From Burkholderiales bacterium (lineage in GTDB: Bacteria > Pseudomonadota > Gammaproteobacteria > Burkholderiales > Burkholderiaceae): DNA of 46,150 nucleotides. The translations under genes and the position numbers were made by a program. Within the stretch, counting starts at the first letter, position 1; each line of letters begins with the position of its first letter. The DNA is taken from assembly GCA_026225235.1 (NCBI GenBank), contig JAMFSK010000145.1, positions 1-46,150 of the forward strand, written 5' to 3'. Under the pieces are notes generated by a model that searched no databases, was not told where the DNA came from, and worked only from the letters and a program-made list of their open reading frames with translations. Shown in pieces: positions 26,263 to 34,889 of this stretch.

Positions 26263-26445
26263 ACAGGAGTGATCACGGGTTACCGGATCATGGCTACGCC
26301 GGTCGAGTCAGGTCCCATGGCGAACGACGCACGTGGTCGCCTGATTCTTGACGCATGGGGGCGCCGAACGGGCACAGGCCAAGCACCCATCGACTCGCGC
26401 TGGTCGGGTACATAGCCCATCAGACTAACCGACCTCGAAGTGCTA

Positions 26446-26862
26446 CTACAGCCCGTTCTCCGCCTCACTCCCCGTCGCAGCCTTCCAAAGTTTGACGGCC
26501 TGCCACAGTGCAAACCCGACCGCACCGAACTTCAACAAAGGCTTCACCCGCCCGAGCGACTTGAGGCGCGGCCCATGGGTCAGCGCCAGCGATGCCAGCG
26601 AACTGATCAGCGGATAGTCTTTAAGCAGGCTGCCGAGCCCCGCCATGCCGCCTCTGCCGCCAAAACGCGGCACGAGCATCTTGAGCCAGCCAAAGTGCGC
26701 GAAGCGATGACGCAATTCGCCGGTCGCCTCGGTAAGGTCCATGCGCTCGAGCTCGCATCGCAGGAGGAGGATCTCCTTGCGAATCGCGAGCGACTCGCGG
26801 TCGGTGCCACGGCGACGGTTGTGCACGGCTAGCGCAGCGCGCGCATTGACAGGCCGGTTCAT
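26446..26862 (-). CDS. YqjK-like hypothetical protein
   Basis: A 138-residue protein starting MNRPVNARAALAVHNRRRGT. A basic helical region (ESLAIRKEILLLRCELERMDL) is followed by a Gly-rich segment and a C-terminal FGAVGFALWQAVKLWKA that resembles the end of E. coli YqjK-type proteins. The first 32 codons of the longer reading overlap the upstream gene, and GAGGA precedes the ATG at 26862, so the short start is used. It is the third gene of a yqjD-yqjE-yqjK-like set. Function unknown, probably membrane-associated. Confidence 0.7.
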   Translation of the reverse strand: MNRPVNARAALAVHNRRRGTDRESLAIRKEILLLRCELERMDLTEATGELRHRFAHFGWLKMLVPRFGGRGGMAGLGSLLKDYPLISSLASLALTHGPRLKSLGRVKPLLKFGAVGFALWQAVKLWKAATGSEAENGL

Positions 26863-26917
26863 GGTGTTGTCCTCGTCATGGCAACCCAGACGGGCAGCCC
26901 GGTGTATGGCGTCTTCC

Positions 26918-27301
26918 TCATGAGCGGAACATCTCGCGATCTTTTTCGAGTTCGCCAAGCGTGGCCTGGAACATCAGCGGCGACCCGAGCAGGCGATGCC
27001 GGGCACGCAGCGCACAGAGCACCGCAAGCAGAAGATAGACGAGGCACAGAATGGTGAGGGACTGCCACCGGTACGTGTCCCAGAAGGTCGCGGCGATCAG
27101 GAAGGTGAACGCAATCAACGCCATCATGGCGAACAACATGGCGGCCAGTCCGACGAACAGCGCGGTGAGCAGGCGATCTTTTTCCTCGGCCAGCTCGATG
27201 CCGAGCAGTTCGAGGCGAGTGTGCGCGATCCCGAGAATGGCACCGACGATCCGGCGTAACGGACCCTGCGTCGCTTCGGACGCGTTCGAATCGTTTGTCA
27301 T
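26918..27301 (-). CDS. YqjE / phage holin superfamily membrane protein
   Basis: A 127-residue protein starting MTNDSNASEATQGPLRRIVG. An amphipathic segment with HTRLELLGIELAEEKDRLL, characteristic of the YqjE/holin III-type family, is followed by two membrane helices (LTALFVGLAAMLFAMMALIAF; LTILCLVYLLLAVLCAL). Despite the family name there is no lytic phage context; the neighbours are stress-type membrane proteins. It lies 55 bases upstream of the YqjK-like gene on the same strand. Confidence 0.85.
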   Translation of the reverse strand: MTNDSNASEATQGPLRRIVGAILGIAHTRLELLGIELAEEKDRLLTALFVGLAAMLFAMMALIAFTFLIAATFWDTYRWQSLTILCLVYLLLAVLCALRARHRLLGSPLMFQATLGELEKDREMFRS

Positions 27302-27389
27302 TGAAGGCAAGCGGCCGGCGTGCACCGCATAAGGTTAGCCTGGAGGCGAGCCCGTGACCGGGGCAGAGCGAAGCTCCACACAAGAGCGC

Positions 27390-27435
27390 GCCCCGCATCG
27401 TGAGGGTCCGGGAGCCGGACGCTGCGATGCGGGGC
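27390..27435. repeat. Long hairpin in yqjD-yqjE spacer
   Basis: GCCCCGCATCG (27390-27400) is a perfect inverted copy of CGATGCGGGGC (27425-27435), with an inner pairing GTCCG/CGGAC (27406-27410 with 27416-27420). The whole element is nearly symmetrical, so it would fold on either strand. It may be a transcription attenuator, an RNA-processing hairpin or a REP-like element. Confidence 0.65.
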
Positions 27436-27491
27436 GGCGTGCATGCAGCCCGCACTTCCACGCGGTGCCGCAAGCGCGCGCTAGCGCTCTT

Positions 27492-27535
27492 CCACAAAGA
27501 CAGACCCGCAAGACCTACGCATGCCGTCTTTGTGG
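27492..27535. repeat. Second inverted repeat in yqjD-yqjE spacer
   Basis: CCACAAAGAC (27492-27501) pairs perfectly with GTCTTTGTGG (27526-27535), a ten-pair stem with a 24-base loop, immediately downstream of the yqjD-like stop. It could partly uncouple expression of the two genes. Confidence 0.65.
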
Positions 27536-27542
27536 CGCCTGC

Positions 27543-27845
27543 TTACCGGCGGTTGATCAGCAACCCGACCAGTACGCCCACGCCAGCGGCGATGCCGATG
27601 GCCTGCCACGGATGTTCGTGAACATAGTCGTCGGTGGCGCGCACGGCCTTCTTGCCCTTCTCGACGACCACGACCTGTACGTCCGCAGCCTTTTCCTTGG
27701 CCTGCTTGAGGCGCGAGACGGCTTTCTCGCGCAGTTCAGTAGCACGCTCACCGGTGGTGCTGGCAGCTTGCTTGAGCAGGTCTTCCGCATCCGACAGCAC
27801 GGTTTTGATATCCGACATCAGCTTCTCCTTGTTGATTTCCGACAT
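27543..27845 (-). CDS. YqjD/ElaB (DUF883) tail-anchored protein
   Basis: A 100-residue protein: MSEINKEKLMSDIKTVLSDA, a long amphipathic helix (GERATELREKAVSRLKQAKEK), then the DUF883 signature DDYVHEHPWQAIGIAAGVGVLVG and the end LLINRR. The C-terminal helix anchors it in the inner membrane; E. coli YqjD and ElaB bind ribosomes in stationary phase. The ATG at 27845 has GGGAG five bases upstream. First gene of a set with the YqjE- and YqjK-like genes. Confidence 0.92.
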   Translation of the reverse strand: MSEINKEKLMSDIKTVLSDAEDLLKQAASTTGERATELREKAVSRLKQAKEKAADVQVVVVEKGKKAVRATDDYVHEHPWQAIGIAAGVGVLVGLLINRR

Positions 27846-28110
27846 GAGCACTCCCGTCGTTGGCGTCTACGCCATTAATGCTAGCCAAAGTTGGACCTGA
27901 TAGCGAGCGCCCTGGCACACGCTTGCAGGATAGCGATGGATCGGTTGCGCCGCACAAAAGTTTCACTCATCGCGCTAAAAATTACAAAAACTTATATGCG
28001 AAGACGAGAAAGTTCGTTCGTGATGCGAGGGCACTGACGTATTCTTCTCCTCTGGTCGCACGGCGAACGGTCCGCGTTGCCTGGCTTTCTTTCACCATCG
28101 GAGTATCTCA

Positions 28111-28749
28111 ATGAGTCTGCGTCTTGGCGACATCGCCCCCGACTTCGAGCAGGATTCGAGCCTCGGTCGCATCCATTTCCATGAGTGGCTCGGCGACAGC
28201 TGGGGCGTACTCTTTTCGCACCCGGCCGACTTCACCCCTGTGTGCACGACCGAGCTTGGGCTCACGGCGAAGCTCGCCGACGAGTTTGCCAAGCGCAACG
28301 TTAAGACCATCGCGCTCTCGGTCGACACCCAGGAACACCATGTCGACTGGATCAAGGACATCAACGAGACGCAGGCGGCCAAGGTTGGCTTCCCGATCCT
28401 CGCCGATGGCGATCGCAAGGTCTCGCAGTTGTACGACATGATTCACCCCAACGCGAGCGAGACGGTCACGGTGCGTTCTTTGTTCGTGATCGACCCGAAG
28501 AAAAAGGTACGGCTCTTTATTACCTATCCGGCCAGCACCGGTCGTAACTTTGACGAAGTGCTGCGTGTGATCGACTCGCTTCAGCTCACGGACAACTATT
28601 CGGTCGCCACGCCCGGCAACTGGAAGGATGGCGACGATGTCGTGATCGTTCCGTCGTTGAAAGACGAGGAAGTCCTGAAGCAGAAGTTTCCGAAGGGCTA
28701 CAAGGCGATTCGGCCTTACCTGCGCATGACGCCGCAGCCGAACAAGTAA
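28111..28749 (+). CDS. 1-Cys peroxiredoxin (Prx6 type)
   Basis: A 212-residue thiol peroxidase that reduces peroxides. The catalytic motif HPADFTPVCTTELG gives peroxidatic Cys45 in the Prx6-type PVCTTE context. No resolving cysteine is seen elsewhere, as expected for the 1-Cys class. The C-terminal domain has YPASTGRNFDEVLRVIDSLQ and a basic end typical of Prx6, involved in dimerisation. GGAG precedes the ATG by a few bases. The AT-rich 250-base upstream region carries its promoter. It ends in a strong terminator shared with the convergent gcdH. Confidence 0.94.
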   Translation: MSLRLGDIAPDFEQDSSLGRIHFHEWLGDSWGVLFSHPADFTPVCTTELGLTAKLADEFAKRNVKTIALSVDTQEHHVDWIKDINETQAAKVGFPILADGDRKVSQLYDMIHPNASETVTVRSLFVIDPKKKVRLFITYPASTGRNFDEVLRVIDSLQLTDNYSVATPGNWKDGDDVVIVPSLKDEEVLKQKFPKGYKAIRPYLRMTPQPNK

Positions 28750-28832
28750 GCACGGAACGAAAAAACGAAACCAGCCGGCTGTCTGTTTATCAATCAGCCG
28801 AGGGTTCACTTCCGCCTTACTCGTGGTGTCGC

Positions 28833-28875
28833 AAAAAAAAGGCCTGCCGGGCAAAAATCCGGCAGGCCTTTGCAT
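28833..28875. terminator. Bidirectional terminator between peroxiredoxin and gcdH
   Basis: AAAGGCCTGCCGG (28838-28850) pairs perfectly with CCGGCAGGCCTTT (28859-28871) around an eight-base loop, with eight A residues ending at 28840 on the left. It serves both convergent genes. Confidence 0.93.
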
Positions 28876-28889
28876 TTGAGGCAGGGGGT

Positions 28890-30086
28890 TTAGAAAAATG
28901 CCTGGATGCCGGTCTGCGCGCGCCCGAGAATCAGCGCGTGGATATCGTGGGTGCCCTCATAGGTATTGACGACCTCGAGGTTGACGAGATGCCGGGCGAT
29001 ACCGAACTCGTCCGAGATGCCGTTGCCGCCGAGCATGTCGCGCGCGAGCCGGGCAATATCGAGAGCCTTGCCGCAAGAGTTGCGCTTCATCATCGAGGTC
29101 AGGTCGGTCGCCGCCGTCCCTTCGTCTTTCATCCGGCCAAGCCGCAATACCCCCTGCAGGCCGAGGGTGATCTCGGTTTGCATATCGGCGAGTTTTTTCT
29201 GGATCAGCTGGTTCGCTGCCAGAGGGCGGCCGAACTGCTTGCGATCGATCACATATTGCCGCGCGGTATGCCAGCAGGCTTCGGCCGCGCCGAGCGCACC
29301 CCAGGCGATGCCGTAGCGTGCTGAATTCAGGCAGGTGAACGGCCCCTTGAGGCCCCGCACGTCGGGGAAGATCGCGGTATCGGGGACAAAGGCATCGCTG
29401 AGCACGATCTCACCGGTTACCGACGCTCGCAGACCGACCTTGCCGTGGATCGCGGGGGCCGACAGGCCCTTGGTGCCTTTCTCGAGCACGAAGCCGCGGA
29501 TCTCGTCTTCCCCGGCCTCATTGGGCAGCTTGGCCCAGACGACGAAGACGTCGGCGATCGGCGAGTTGGTGATCCACATCTTGCTGCCGTTGAGCACGAA
29601 GCCGCCATCGACTTTCTTCGCGCGTGTCGTCATGCTGCCGGGATCCGAGCCGTGGTCGGGTTCAGTCAGGCCGAAGCACCCGATCCATTCGCCGCTGGCG
29701 AGCTTGGGAAGATAGCGTTGTTTTTGCTCTTCCGTACCGAATGCATGAATCGGCACCATCACGAGCGATGACTGGACGGACATCATCGACCGGAAGCCCG
29801 AGTCGACCCGTTCGACTTCACGTGCAATTAGGCCGTAACTCACGTAGCTGAGACCGGCGCCGCCATATTCAGGTGGGATCGTCGCGCCGAGCAGGCCGAG
29901 TTCGCCCATTTCGCGAAAGATAGACGGGTCGGTCCGTTCGTGGCGAAACGCTTCGAGCACGCGCGGCAGGAGCTTGCCCTGCGCGTAGGCATGGGCCGCG
30001 TCGCGGATCATGCGTTCGTCGTCGTTCAGTTGATGATCGAGCAGTAGCGGGTCATCCCACTGAAAGCGCGCGTTGGGGGTCGTCAT
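28890..30086 (-). CDS. gcdH: Glutaryl-CoA dehydrogenase
   Basis: A 398-residue FAD acyl-CoA dehydrogenase that oxidises and decarboxylates glutaryl-CoA to crotonyl-CoA in lysine and tryptophan breakdown. Features: [20 protein letters not shown] and [17 protein letters not shown] (flavin and substrate segments), [20 protein letters not shown], and the catalytic base in [17 protein letters not shown]. The start [17 protein letters not shown] resembles glutaryl-CoA dehydrogenases more than other members. AGGAGG lies ten bases before the ATG at 30086. A flavin reductase gene follows upstream on the same strand, 46 bases away. Confidence 0.9.
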   Translation of the reverse strand: MTTPNARFQWDDPLLLDHQLNDDERMIRDAAHAYAQGKLLPRVLEAFRHERTDPSIFREMGELGLLGATIPPEYGGAGLSYVSYGLIAREVERVDSGFRSMMSVQSSLVMVPIHAFGTEEQKQRYLPKLASGEWIGCFGLTEPDHGSDPGSMTTRAKKVDGGFVLNGSKMWITNSPIADVFVVWAKLPNEAGEDEIRGFVLEKGTKGLSAPAIHGKVGLRASVTGEIVLSDAFVPDTAIFPDVRGLKGPFTCLNSARYGIAWGALGAAEACWHTARQYVIDRKQFGRPLAANQLIQKKLADMQTEITLGLQGVLRLGRMKDEGTAATDLTSMMKRNSCGKALDIARLARDMLGGNGISDEFGIARHLVNLEVVNTYEGTHDIHALILGRAQTGIQAFF

Positions 30087-30132
30087 CGATGTCTCCTCCT
30101 GTTTTTTGGGGTGCCGAGGTCTCTGCCAGGCC

Positions 30133-30651
30133 TTACTCGAGCGGATGGATCGTATGAAAGCGCCCGTCCTGGAACACGAGGGGCTCAGCTGTACCGCTTT
30201 CGTCGGGCAGCCCGCAGCGGACGACTTCACCGACGAAGATCACATGATCGCCTTCTTCGTAGCGGCTCCGGTTATGGCATTCGAACCAGGCGAGCGAGCC
30301 GTCGAGAATCGGCAGGCCGGCCGTCTCGCTGGCCTGATGGGTGACGCCCGCAAAGCGGTCGCCCTTGACCGTGGCGAAACGGCGGCACAGTTCGAGCTGG
30401 GACGCCGCGAGCACGTTCACCACGTAGTGACTGTTGTTGCGGAATGTGGGCATCGAAGCCGAGGTCGTCGCGAGGCTCCACAGGATCAGCGGCGGTGTCA
30501 GCGAGACCGAGTTGAACGAACTGGCGGTGATGCCGACCAGCGCGCCCGACTCGGCACGGGTCGTGATCACGGTGACGCCGGTCGCAAAGCGACCGAGCAC
30601 GCGGCGAAACGCCACCGCGTCGAAATTGGGCTGGGCAGCGGCGGACGTCAT
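30133..30651 (-). CDS. Flavin reductase family (FMN-binding split barrel) protein
   Basis: A 172-residue protein with the flavin reductase-like domain: [39 protein letters not shown] (flavin-binding core), [17 protein letters not shown] and a terminal [11 protein letters not shown]. Members reduce FMN/FAD with NAD(P)H and often feed two-component monooxygenases. No monooxygenase gene is adjacent, so the partner is unknown. The ATG at 30651 ([15 protein letters not shown]) agrees with conservation. It may be co-transcribed with gcdH. Confidence 0.9.
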   Translation of the reverse strand: MTSAAAQPNFDAVAFRRVLGRFATGVTVITTRAESGALVGITASSFNSVSLTPPLILWSLATTSASMPTFRNNSHYVVNVLAASQLELCRRFATVKGDRFAGVTHQASETAGLPILDGSLAWFECHNRSRYEEGDHVIFVGEVVRCGLPDESGTAEPLVFQDGRFHTIHPLE

Positions 30652-30884
30652 AGATAGGTTCCTGCGTGCACGGATGCGAACCGCATTCGGGAAGGTCTGG
30701 CGAACGTGCGACGGCATAGTGAATTGAGTTTGGCGGAGGGCCTCGCAGCGATTCTATCGGAAAGTGGTTAAGCTGAAGCCTGTGTAAGGATTCCAGGCTG
30801 GATTCGACCCATTGAGGCGAATCCGACGGCATACACATGGCGCCGTCGTGAGTTGGGACAGCCTGATCTATGAAAGAGGACATC

Positions 30885-31499
30885 ATGACGGATCTGAATC
30901 AAACCGGTACGCTCATCGGCCAGGGCGCAAACAGCGACACGGCAAGCGGCCGGACCACGGAAGTCGCCACGCTGGGCGGCGGCTGCTTCTGGTGCACGGA
31001 GGCGGTATTTCTCGACGTCGAAGGCGTCACACGGGTCGAGTCCGGCTATGCCGGCGGCGCGCTGAAGAACCCCTCGTACGAGAGAATCTGCGACGGCGAC
31101 ACGGGCCATGCCGAAGTGGTCAAACTCGAATTCGATCCGGCCAAGATCAGTTTTCGGGACATCCTGAACATCTTTTTTGCGATTCACGATCCGACACAGC
31201 TCAATCGGCAAGGCAATGACGTCGGCACTCAGTATCGTTCAGTCGTCTTCACGCACGACGATACCCAGCGCGCCACGGCACTCGCCGTGATCGACGAAAT
31301 CAGCAAGGCAGGCATCTATGATGACAAGATTGTCACCGAGGTCTCGCCGCTGAACGGCAACTATTGGCCGGCCGAGAAATATCACCAAAACTACTTCGAG
31401 CAGCATCCGAACCAAGGCTACTGCTCGTTCGTGGTCGCGCCCAAGGTCGCGAAATTCCGCCTAAAGTTCGCCAGCCGCCTGAAGTCGCGCCAGGCCTGA
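30885..31499 (+). CDS. msrA: Peptide methionine (S)-S-oxide reductase MsrA
   Basis: A 204-residue repair enzyme reducing methionine-S-sulfoxide. The catalytic motif GGGCFWCTEA places the nucleophilic Cys at residue 34. Also visible are GYAGGALKNPSYERIC, GDTGHAEVV, NDVGTQYRSVVF and YHQNYFEQHPNQGYC, the last with a likely resolving cysteine. The N-terminal 25 residues are a polar leader without an export signal. AAAGAGG lies five bases before the ATG at 30885. Monocistronic, converging on a DUF72 gene five bases later. Confidence 0.96.
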   Translation: MTDLNQTGTLIGQGANSDTASGRTTEVATLGGGCFWCTEAVFLDVEGVTRVESGYAGGALKNPSYERICDGDTGHAEVVKLEFDPAKISFRDILNIFFAIHDPTQLNRQGNDVGTQYRSVVFTHDDTQRATALAVIDEISKAGIYDDKIVTEVSPLNGNYWPAEKYHQNYFEQHPNQGYCSFVVAPKVAKFRLKFASRLKSRQA

Positions 31500-31504
31500 G
31501 CTGC

Positions 31505-32644
31505 CTAGCTGGCGAGGGTCGCCATGATCGCCTCCGCGAGCTTGACGCAGCTCAGCGGAGCCGATCCTTCGGCCTTGTTGTTGATGGTGATGAATACCGG
31601 CTGGCCTGCGAGCACATAGCGGGCCGCCAGTTCGGCCAAGGCTTCGCGCGTGTTGGGGTCTTCGTCGACGAGGCGGTCGAAAGGCGCGTACTTCGCCTTG
31701 GCCTTTTCATATTCGAAGCCCGCATGTAGGCTCCAGCGGATCACAAGCGGCCCGGGCATGTCGTCGTCGAGCAACGCAAGCGCTGCCGCCTGCCGTAACG
31801 GGTCGGGCATGCGCGCATGAATGCCCACGCAATAACGCACCTTCGCCTCACGCAGCATGCGGATAAAGCGCGGCGTGAGCAGCGAGGCATCGCGAATCTC
31901 AACCGCATAGACCGGCTCTCCCGGATAGGTGTCGGGGGCCGGCAACGCGGCGAAGAACGCCCCAAGCCGTTCGATCAGGGCGGCCGGGTCGGCGAGCAAC
32001 AGCGGTGTCATCGGTGAAAGCTGAAACACGAGTGCGCCCGCTTTTCTCCCCAGTCCTTCCAGGCACGGCACCACGAACTCGTCGCGCGCGATCGCCGCAT
32101 CGAGAAACGTCGGGTTCGGCGCGAGCGCTCCGCCGCGCGGGCCGCGCAACGCGGCGTCGCAGACCGAGGCGGGGGCCTTGACGAGAAAACGGAAGGCATC
32201 CGGCACTTGCGCCGCGTGGCGCGCGTACTGCGCCACGGTCAAAGGAGCATAGAACGAGCGGTCGATACCGACGCAGCCGAGCACCGGATGATGACCGTAG
32301 GCCAGCAGGCCTTCTCTCGAGAGTTTGGTGTCGGACACCTCGTCTCGGTAGACGAGCCCGCGCCAGCCCGGAAACGACCAGGTCGAGGTGCCGAGGTGGA
32401 TCTGCTGAGGGAGGGCCTTGCCAAGTGCGAGTAGCCCGGCGTCGAAGTCGGGTGCAGCGACTCGTGTCGCGCGGCCCGTTCGCTTGGGTTGCTTCGATGT
32501 TGTGCCAGCGCCCACCGCCTTGTGTTCCGGGACGGAGGCAACGGCGACCGCTGGCTGATCCAACTCAGGCGCCGCAGTTTCAACCGTTCCGCCGAACAGG
32601 TCAAACTGTTCGGCGGAGTCGGCAGGGGCCGGCGAGCGCCCCAT
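31505..32644 (-). CDS. DUF72 domain protein
   Basis: A 379-residue TIM-barrel-like DUF72 (YecE) protein. A variable N-terminal 75 residues (SAEQFDLFGGTVET and a Pro/Ala-rich, Lys/Arg-rich linker) precede the domain: IHLGTSTWSFPGWRG, VGIDRSFYAPLTVAQYARHA, FRFLVKAPASVCD and FITINNKAEGSAPLSC near the end. The function is unproven. Its start (ATG 32644) is two bases beyond the cfa stop, with TAAGG overlapping, so it is the second gene of a cfa operon. Confidence 0.88.
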   Translation of the reverse strand: MGRSPAPADSAEQFDLFGGTVETAAPELDQPAVAVASVPEHKAVGAGTTSKQPKRTGRATRVAAPDFDAGLLALGKALPQQIHLGTSTWSFPGWRGLVYRDEVSDTKLSREGLLAYGHHPVLGCVGIDRSFYAPLTVAQYARHAAQVPDAFRFLVKAPASVCDAALRGPRGGALAPNPTFLDAAIARDEFVVPCLEGLGRKAGALVFQLSPMTPLLLADPAALIERLGAFFAALPAPDTYPGEPVYAVEIRDASLLTPRFIRMLREAKVRYCVGIHARMPDPLRQAAALALLDDDMPGPLVIRWSLHAGFEYEKAKAKYAPFDRLVDEDPNTREALAELAARYVLAGQPVFITINNKAEGSAPLSCVKLAEAIMATLAS

Positions 32645-32646
32645 CC

Positions 32647-33861
32647 TTACAGCGGCTTGTTGTAGATATAACGGCGCGACCACGGCAAGGTGTCGGCCGA
32701 CCGTCCCGCCTTGCGGCAGACGATTTGGAAGATGGACACATCGTCGTTGGTGAACGCATAAGCACAGCCGGCGAGATAGACGCGCCAGATCCGGAACTTT
32801 TCGTCGTCGACTTGCTGGCGTGCTTCGTCAGCGCGTTTCTCGAAGTTTTCGGCCCAGATGTTGAGGGTGCGTGCGTAGTGGCGGCGCAGGTTCTCGACGT
32901 CGAAGGCTTCGAGGCCGCCGCGCTGCATGGCTTCGAGTGCGAGGCCGATATGCGGAAGCTCGCCATCGGGGAACACATACTTGTCGATGAATTCGCCGCC
33001 GCCCAGCGAGGTTTCGCCGCTGGCCGCATCGCTTGAGGTGATACCGTGGTTCATCGCCACGCCGTCGTCCTTGAGCAGCGCATTGACGCGCGAAAAATAC
33101 TCGGGAAGATTCTTGCGCCCGACGTGCTCGAACATGCCGACGCTGGTGATCCGGTCGAATTGCCCCTGCACATCACGATAGTCCTGCAGACGGATCTCGA
33201 TCTGGCCTTCGAGACCGGCCGCCTTGACGCGTTCGGTCGCGAGGTCGAACTGGTTTTGCGAGAGCGTGACGCCCACGCATTTGGCACCGAACTTCTGCGC
33301 CGCGCGAATTACCAGTGCTCCCCAGCCGCAGCCGATGTCGAGCAGCGTCTGGCCCGGCTGCATGTCGATCTTGGTGAGGATGTGGTCGATCTTCTTCAAC
33401 TGCGCCGTGGCGAGATCTTCATCGCCGTTCTCGAAATACGCGCAGGAATAGACCATGTTGGGGTCGAGCCACAACTGGTAGAACGCGTTCGAGACGTCGT
33501 AGTGATACTGGATCGCTTTTTTGTCGGACGTGCGGGTGTGATTGAAATAACGCAGCACCCGGTCGAGCTTGCGGCCCGAGGTGATGGTCGAGCGAGCCAG
33601 CGCGTAGCCGACGTCGATCACATCGCTGAGCTTGCCCTCGATATCGATCTTGCCCTTGACGTAGGCTTCCCCGAGGTTATCGAGGCTTGGCGACAGCAGA
33701 TACGGCATCGCCGACGCCCCTTTGACATGCATCGTCACCTGGGGCGTCGAGAAATTGCCGAAGTCATACTGATGACCATCCCACAGCACGAGGCGCGCAG
33801 GAATATTGACAGTCGCGCGCATGTCCGCGACCCACTGTGCAAGTTTTTTCTCCCAGAACAT
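32647..33861 (-). CDS. cfa: Cyclopropane-fatty-acyl-phospholipid synthase
   Basis: A 404-residue SAM-dependent enzyme that adds a methylene bridge to unsaturated membrane acyl chains, commonly in stationary phase or acid stress. It shows a SAM site in TLLDIGCGWGALVIRAAQKF, FEHVGRKNLPEYFSRV, and YHYDVSNAFYQLWLDPNMVYSCA, the family's substrate-binding segment, plus LSQNQFDLATERV. The ATG at 33861 (MFWEKKLAQWVADMRATV) has GGAGAA upstream; the longer frame to 33969 is unsupported. Followed directly by the DUF72 gene. Confidence 0.95.
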   Translation of the reverse strand: MFWEKKLAQWVADMRATVNIPARLVLWDGHQYDFGNFSTPQVTMHVKGASAMPYLLSPSLDNLGEAYVKGKIDIEGKLSDVIDVGYALARSTITSGRKLDRVLRYFNHTRTSDKKAIQYHYDVSNAFYQLWLDPNMVYSCAYFENGDEDLATAQLKKIDHILTKIDMQPGQTLLDIGCGWGALVIRAAQKFGAKCVGVTLSQNQFDLATERVKAAGLEGQIEIRLQDYRDVQGQFDRITSVGMFEHVGRKNLPEYFSRVNALLKDDGVAMNHGITSSDAASGETSLGGGEFIDKYVFPDGELPHIGLALEAMQRGGLEAFDVENLRRHYARTLNIWAENFEKRADEARQQVDDEKFRIWRVYLAGCAYAFTNDDVSIFQIVCRKAGRSADTLPWSRRYIYNKPL

Positions 33862-34030
33862 TCTCTTCTCCGTGCTCAACGATACGATCGACCATTGCCC
33901 GGAGCCTGGCTCTGGCGGACTGCTCCCTTCCCTACGGGAAGTGACCTGGAAACAGACCCGCAACCACACTCGGGCAGCCTACCCAATCAAACAAGAACAA
34001 AGCGGGAACGACTGCTACACGACGACGCCT

Positions 34031-34666
34031 TCAGGGGGCAAGCCTGACGATTTGCCAATTGCCGTCGGTATTGCGCAAGTATTTGATGCGATCGTGCAGG
34101 CGCGACGGGCGCCCCTGCCAGAATTCGATGGCGTCCGGCACCAGCCGGTAACCGCCCCATTGAGGCGGGCGCGGCGGATGGTCGCCGTATTCGGCGGCAA
34201 AGCGGGCTTCGCGGGCCTCGAGATCGGCGCGTTGCGTGACGCTGCTCTGGATCGAGGCCCAGGCGCCGATGCGCGAGCCGAGTGGGCGTGAATGGAAGTA
34301 GTGGTCGCTTTCTTCGGCGGAGGTTTTCTCGACGCGTCCTTCAATGCGGATCTGGCGCTCGAGTTCCGTCCAGAAGAAAAGCAGGCTGGCAAAGGGATTC
34401 TGCGCGAGATTGCGGCCCTTGGTGCTTTCGTAGCTCGTGAAGAACACGAAGCCGCGGGCGTCGGCGCCCTTGATCAGCACGATCCGGTTTGACGGCCGGC
34501 CTTCGCGGTCGGCGGTCGCGAGGCTCATCGCATTGGGTTCCGGGACCTGTGCCGCCTGCGCTTCGGCAAACCATTGCTCGAACTGACGGATCGGGTCGAC
34601 CTGGACGTCGGTCTCCGACAGCGAGTCGCGCGCATAGGTTTTGCGGAGGTCTGCGAGGGAAGTCAC
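34031..34666 (-). CDS. pdxH: Pyridoxamine/pyridoxine 5'-phosphate oxidase
   Basis: A 211-residue FMN enzyme making pyridoxal 5'-phosphate. Blocks: [18 protein letters not shown] at the start, [57 protein letters not shown], and the C-terminal [18 protein letters not shown] with the conserved PLP/FMN arginines. Length is usual for the family. Monocistronic; its product serves glyA and other PLP enzymes in this region. Confidence 0.97.
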   Translation of the reverse strand: MTSLADLRKTYARDSLSETDVQVDPIRQFEQWFAEAQAAQVPEPNAMSLATADREGRPSNRIVLIKGADARGFVFFTSYESTKGRNLAQNPFASLLFFWTELERQIRIEGRVEKTSAEESDHYFHSRPLGSRIGAWASIQSSVTQRADLEAREARFAAEYGDHPPRPPQWGGYRLVPDAIEFWQGRPSRLHDRIKYLRNTDGNWQIVRLAP

Positions 34667-34889
34667 GATTCTTATGCGTGCGCTTAAGGTCTATAAAGTA
34701 TAGCCAATGACCGACGAGTTGGCAGGATAGGGATTTCAGCCTCACACGCAGTGCGGTTACCTCTGGCCGCCTTCGAGCCCGTTGCCGCAGTCGTCTCTGC
34801 GGTCCGGGGCGAAGCGTCGAAGCGATTTCCGGCACAATGCCGGCATTCGCGCCGATGCCGTCGGCGGCCCAGCCTTGTGTGACTTCTCC

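Noticed and set aside
26149..26415. 88-codon plus-strand frame beside the IS66 relic
   Set aside because: No ribosome site or recognisable motif; it runs antisense to the relic.
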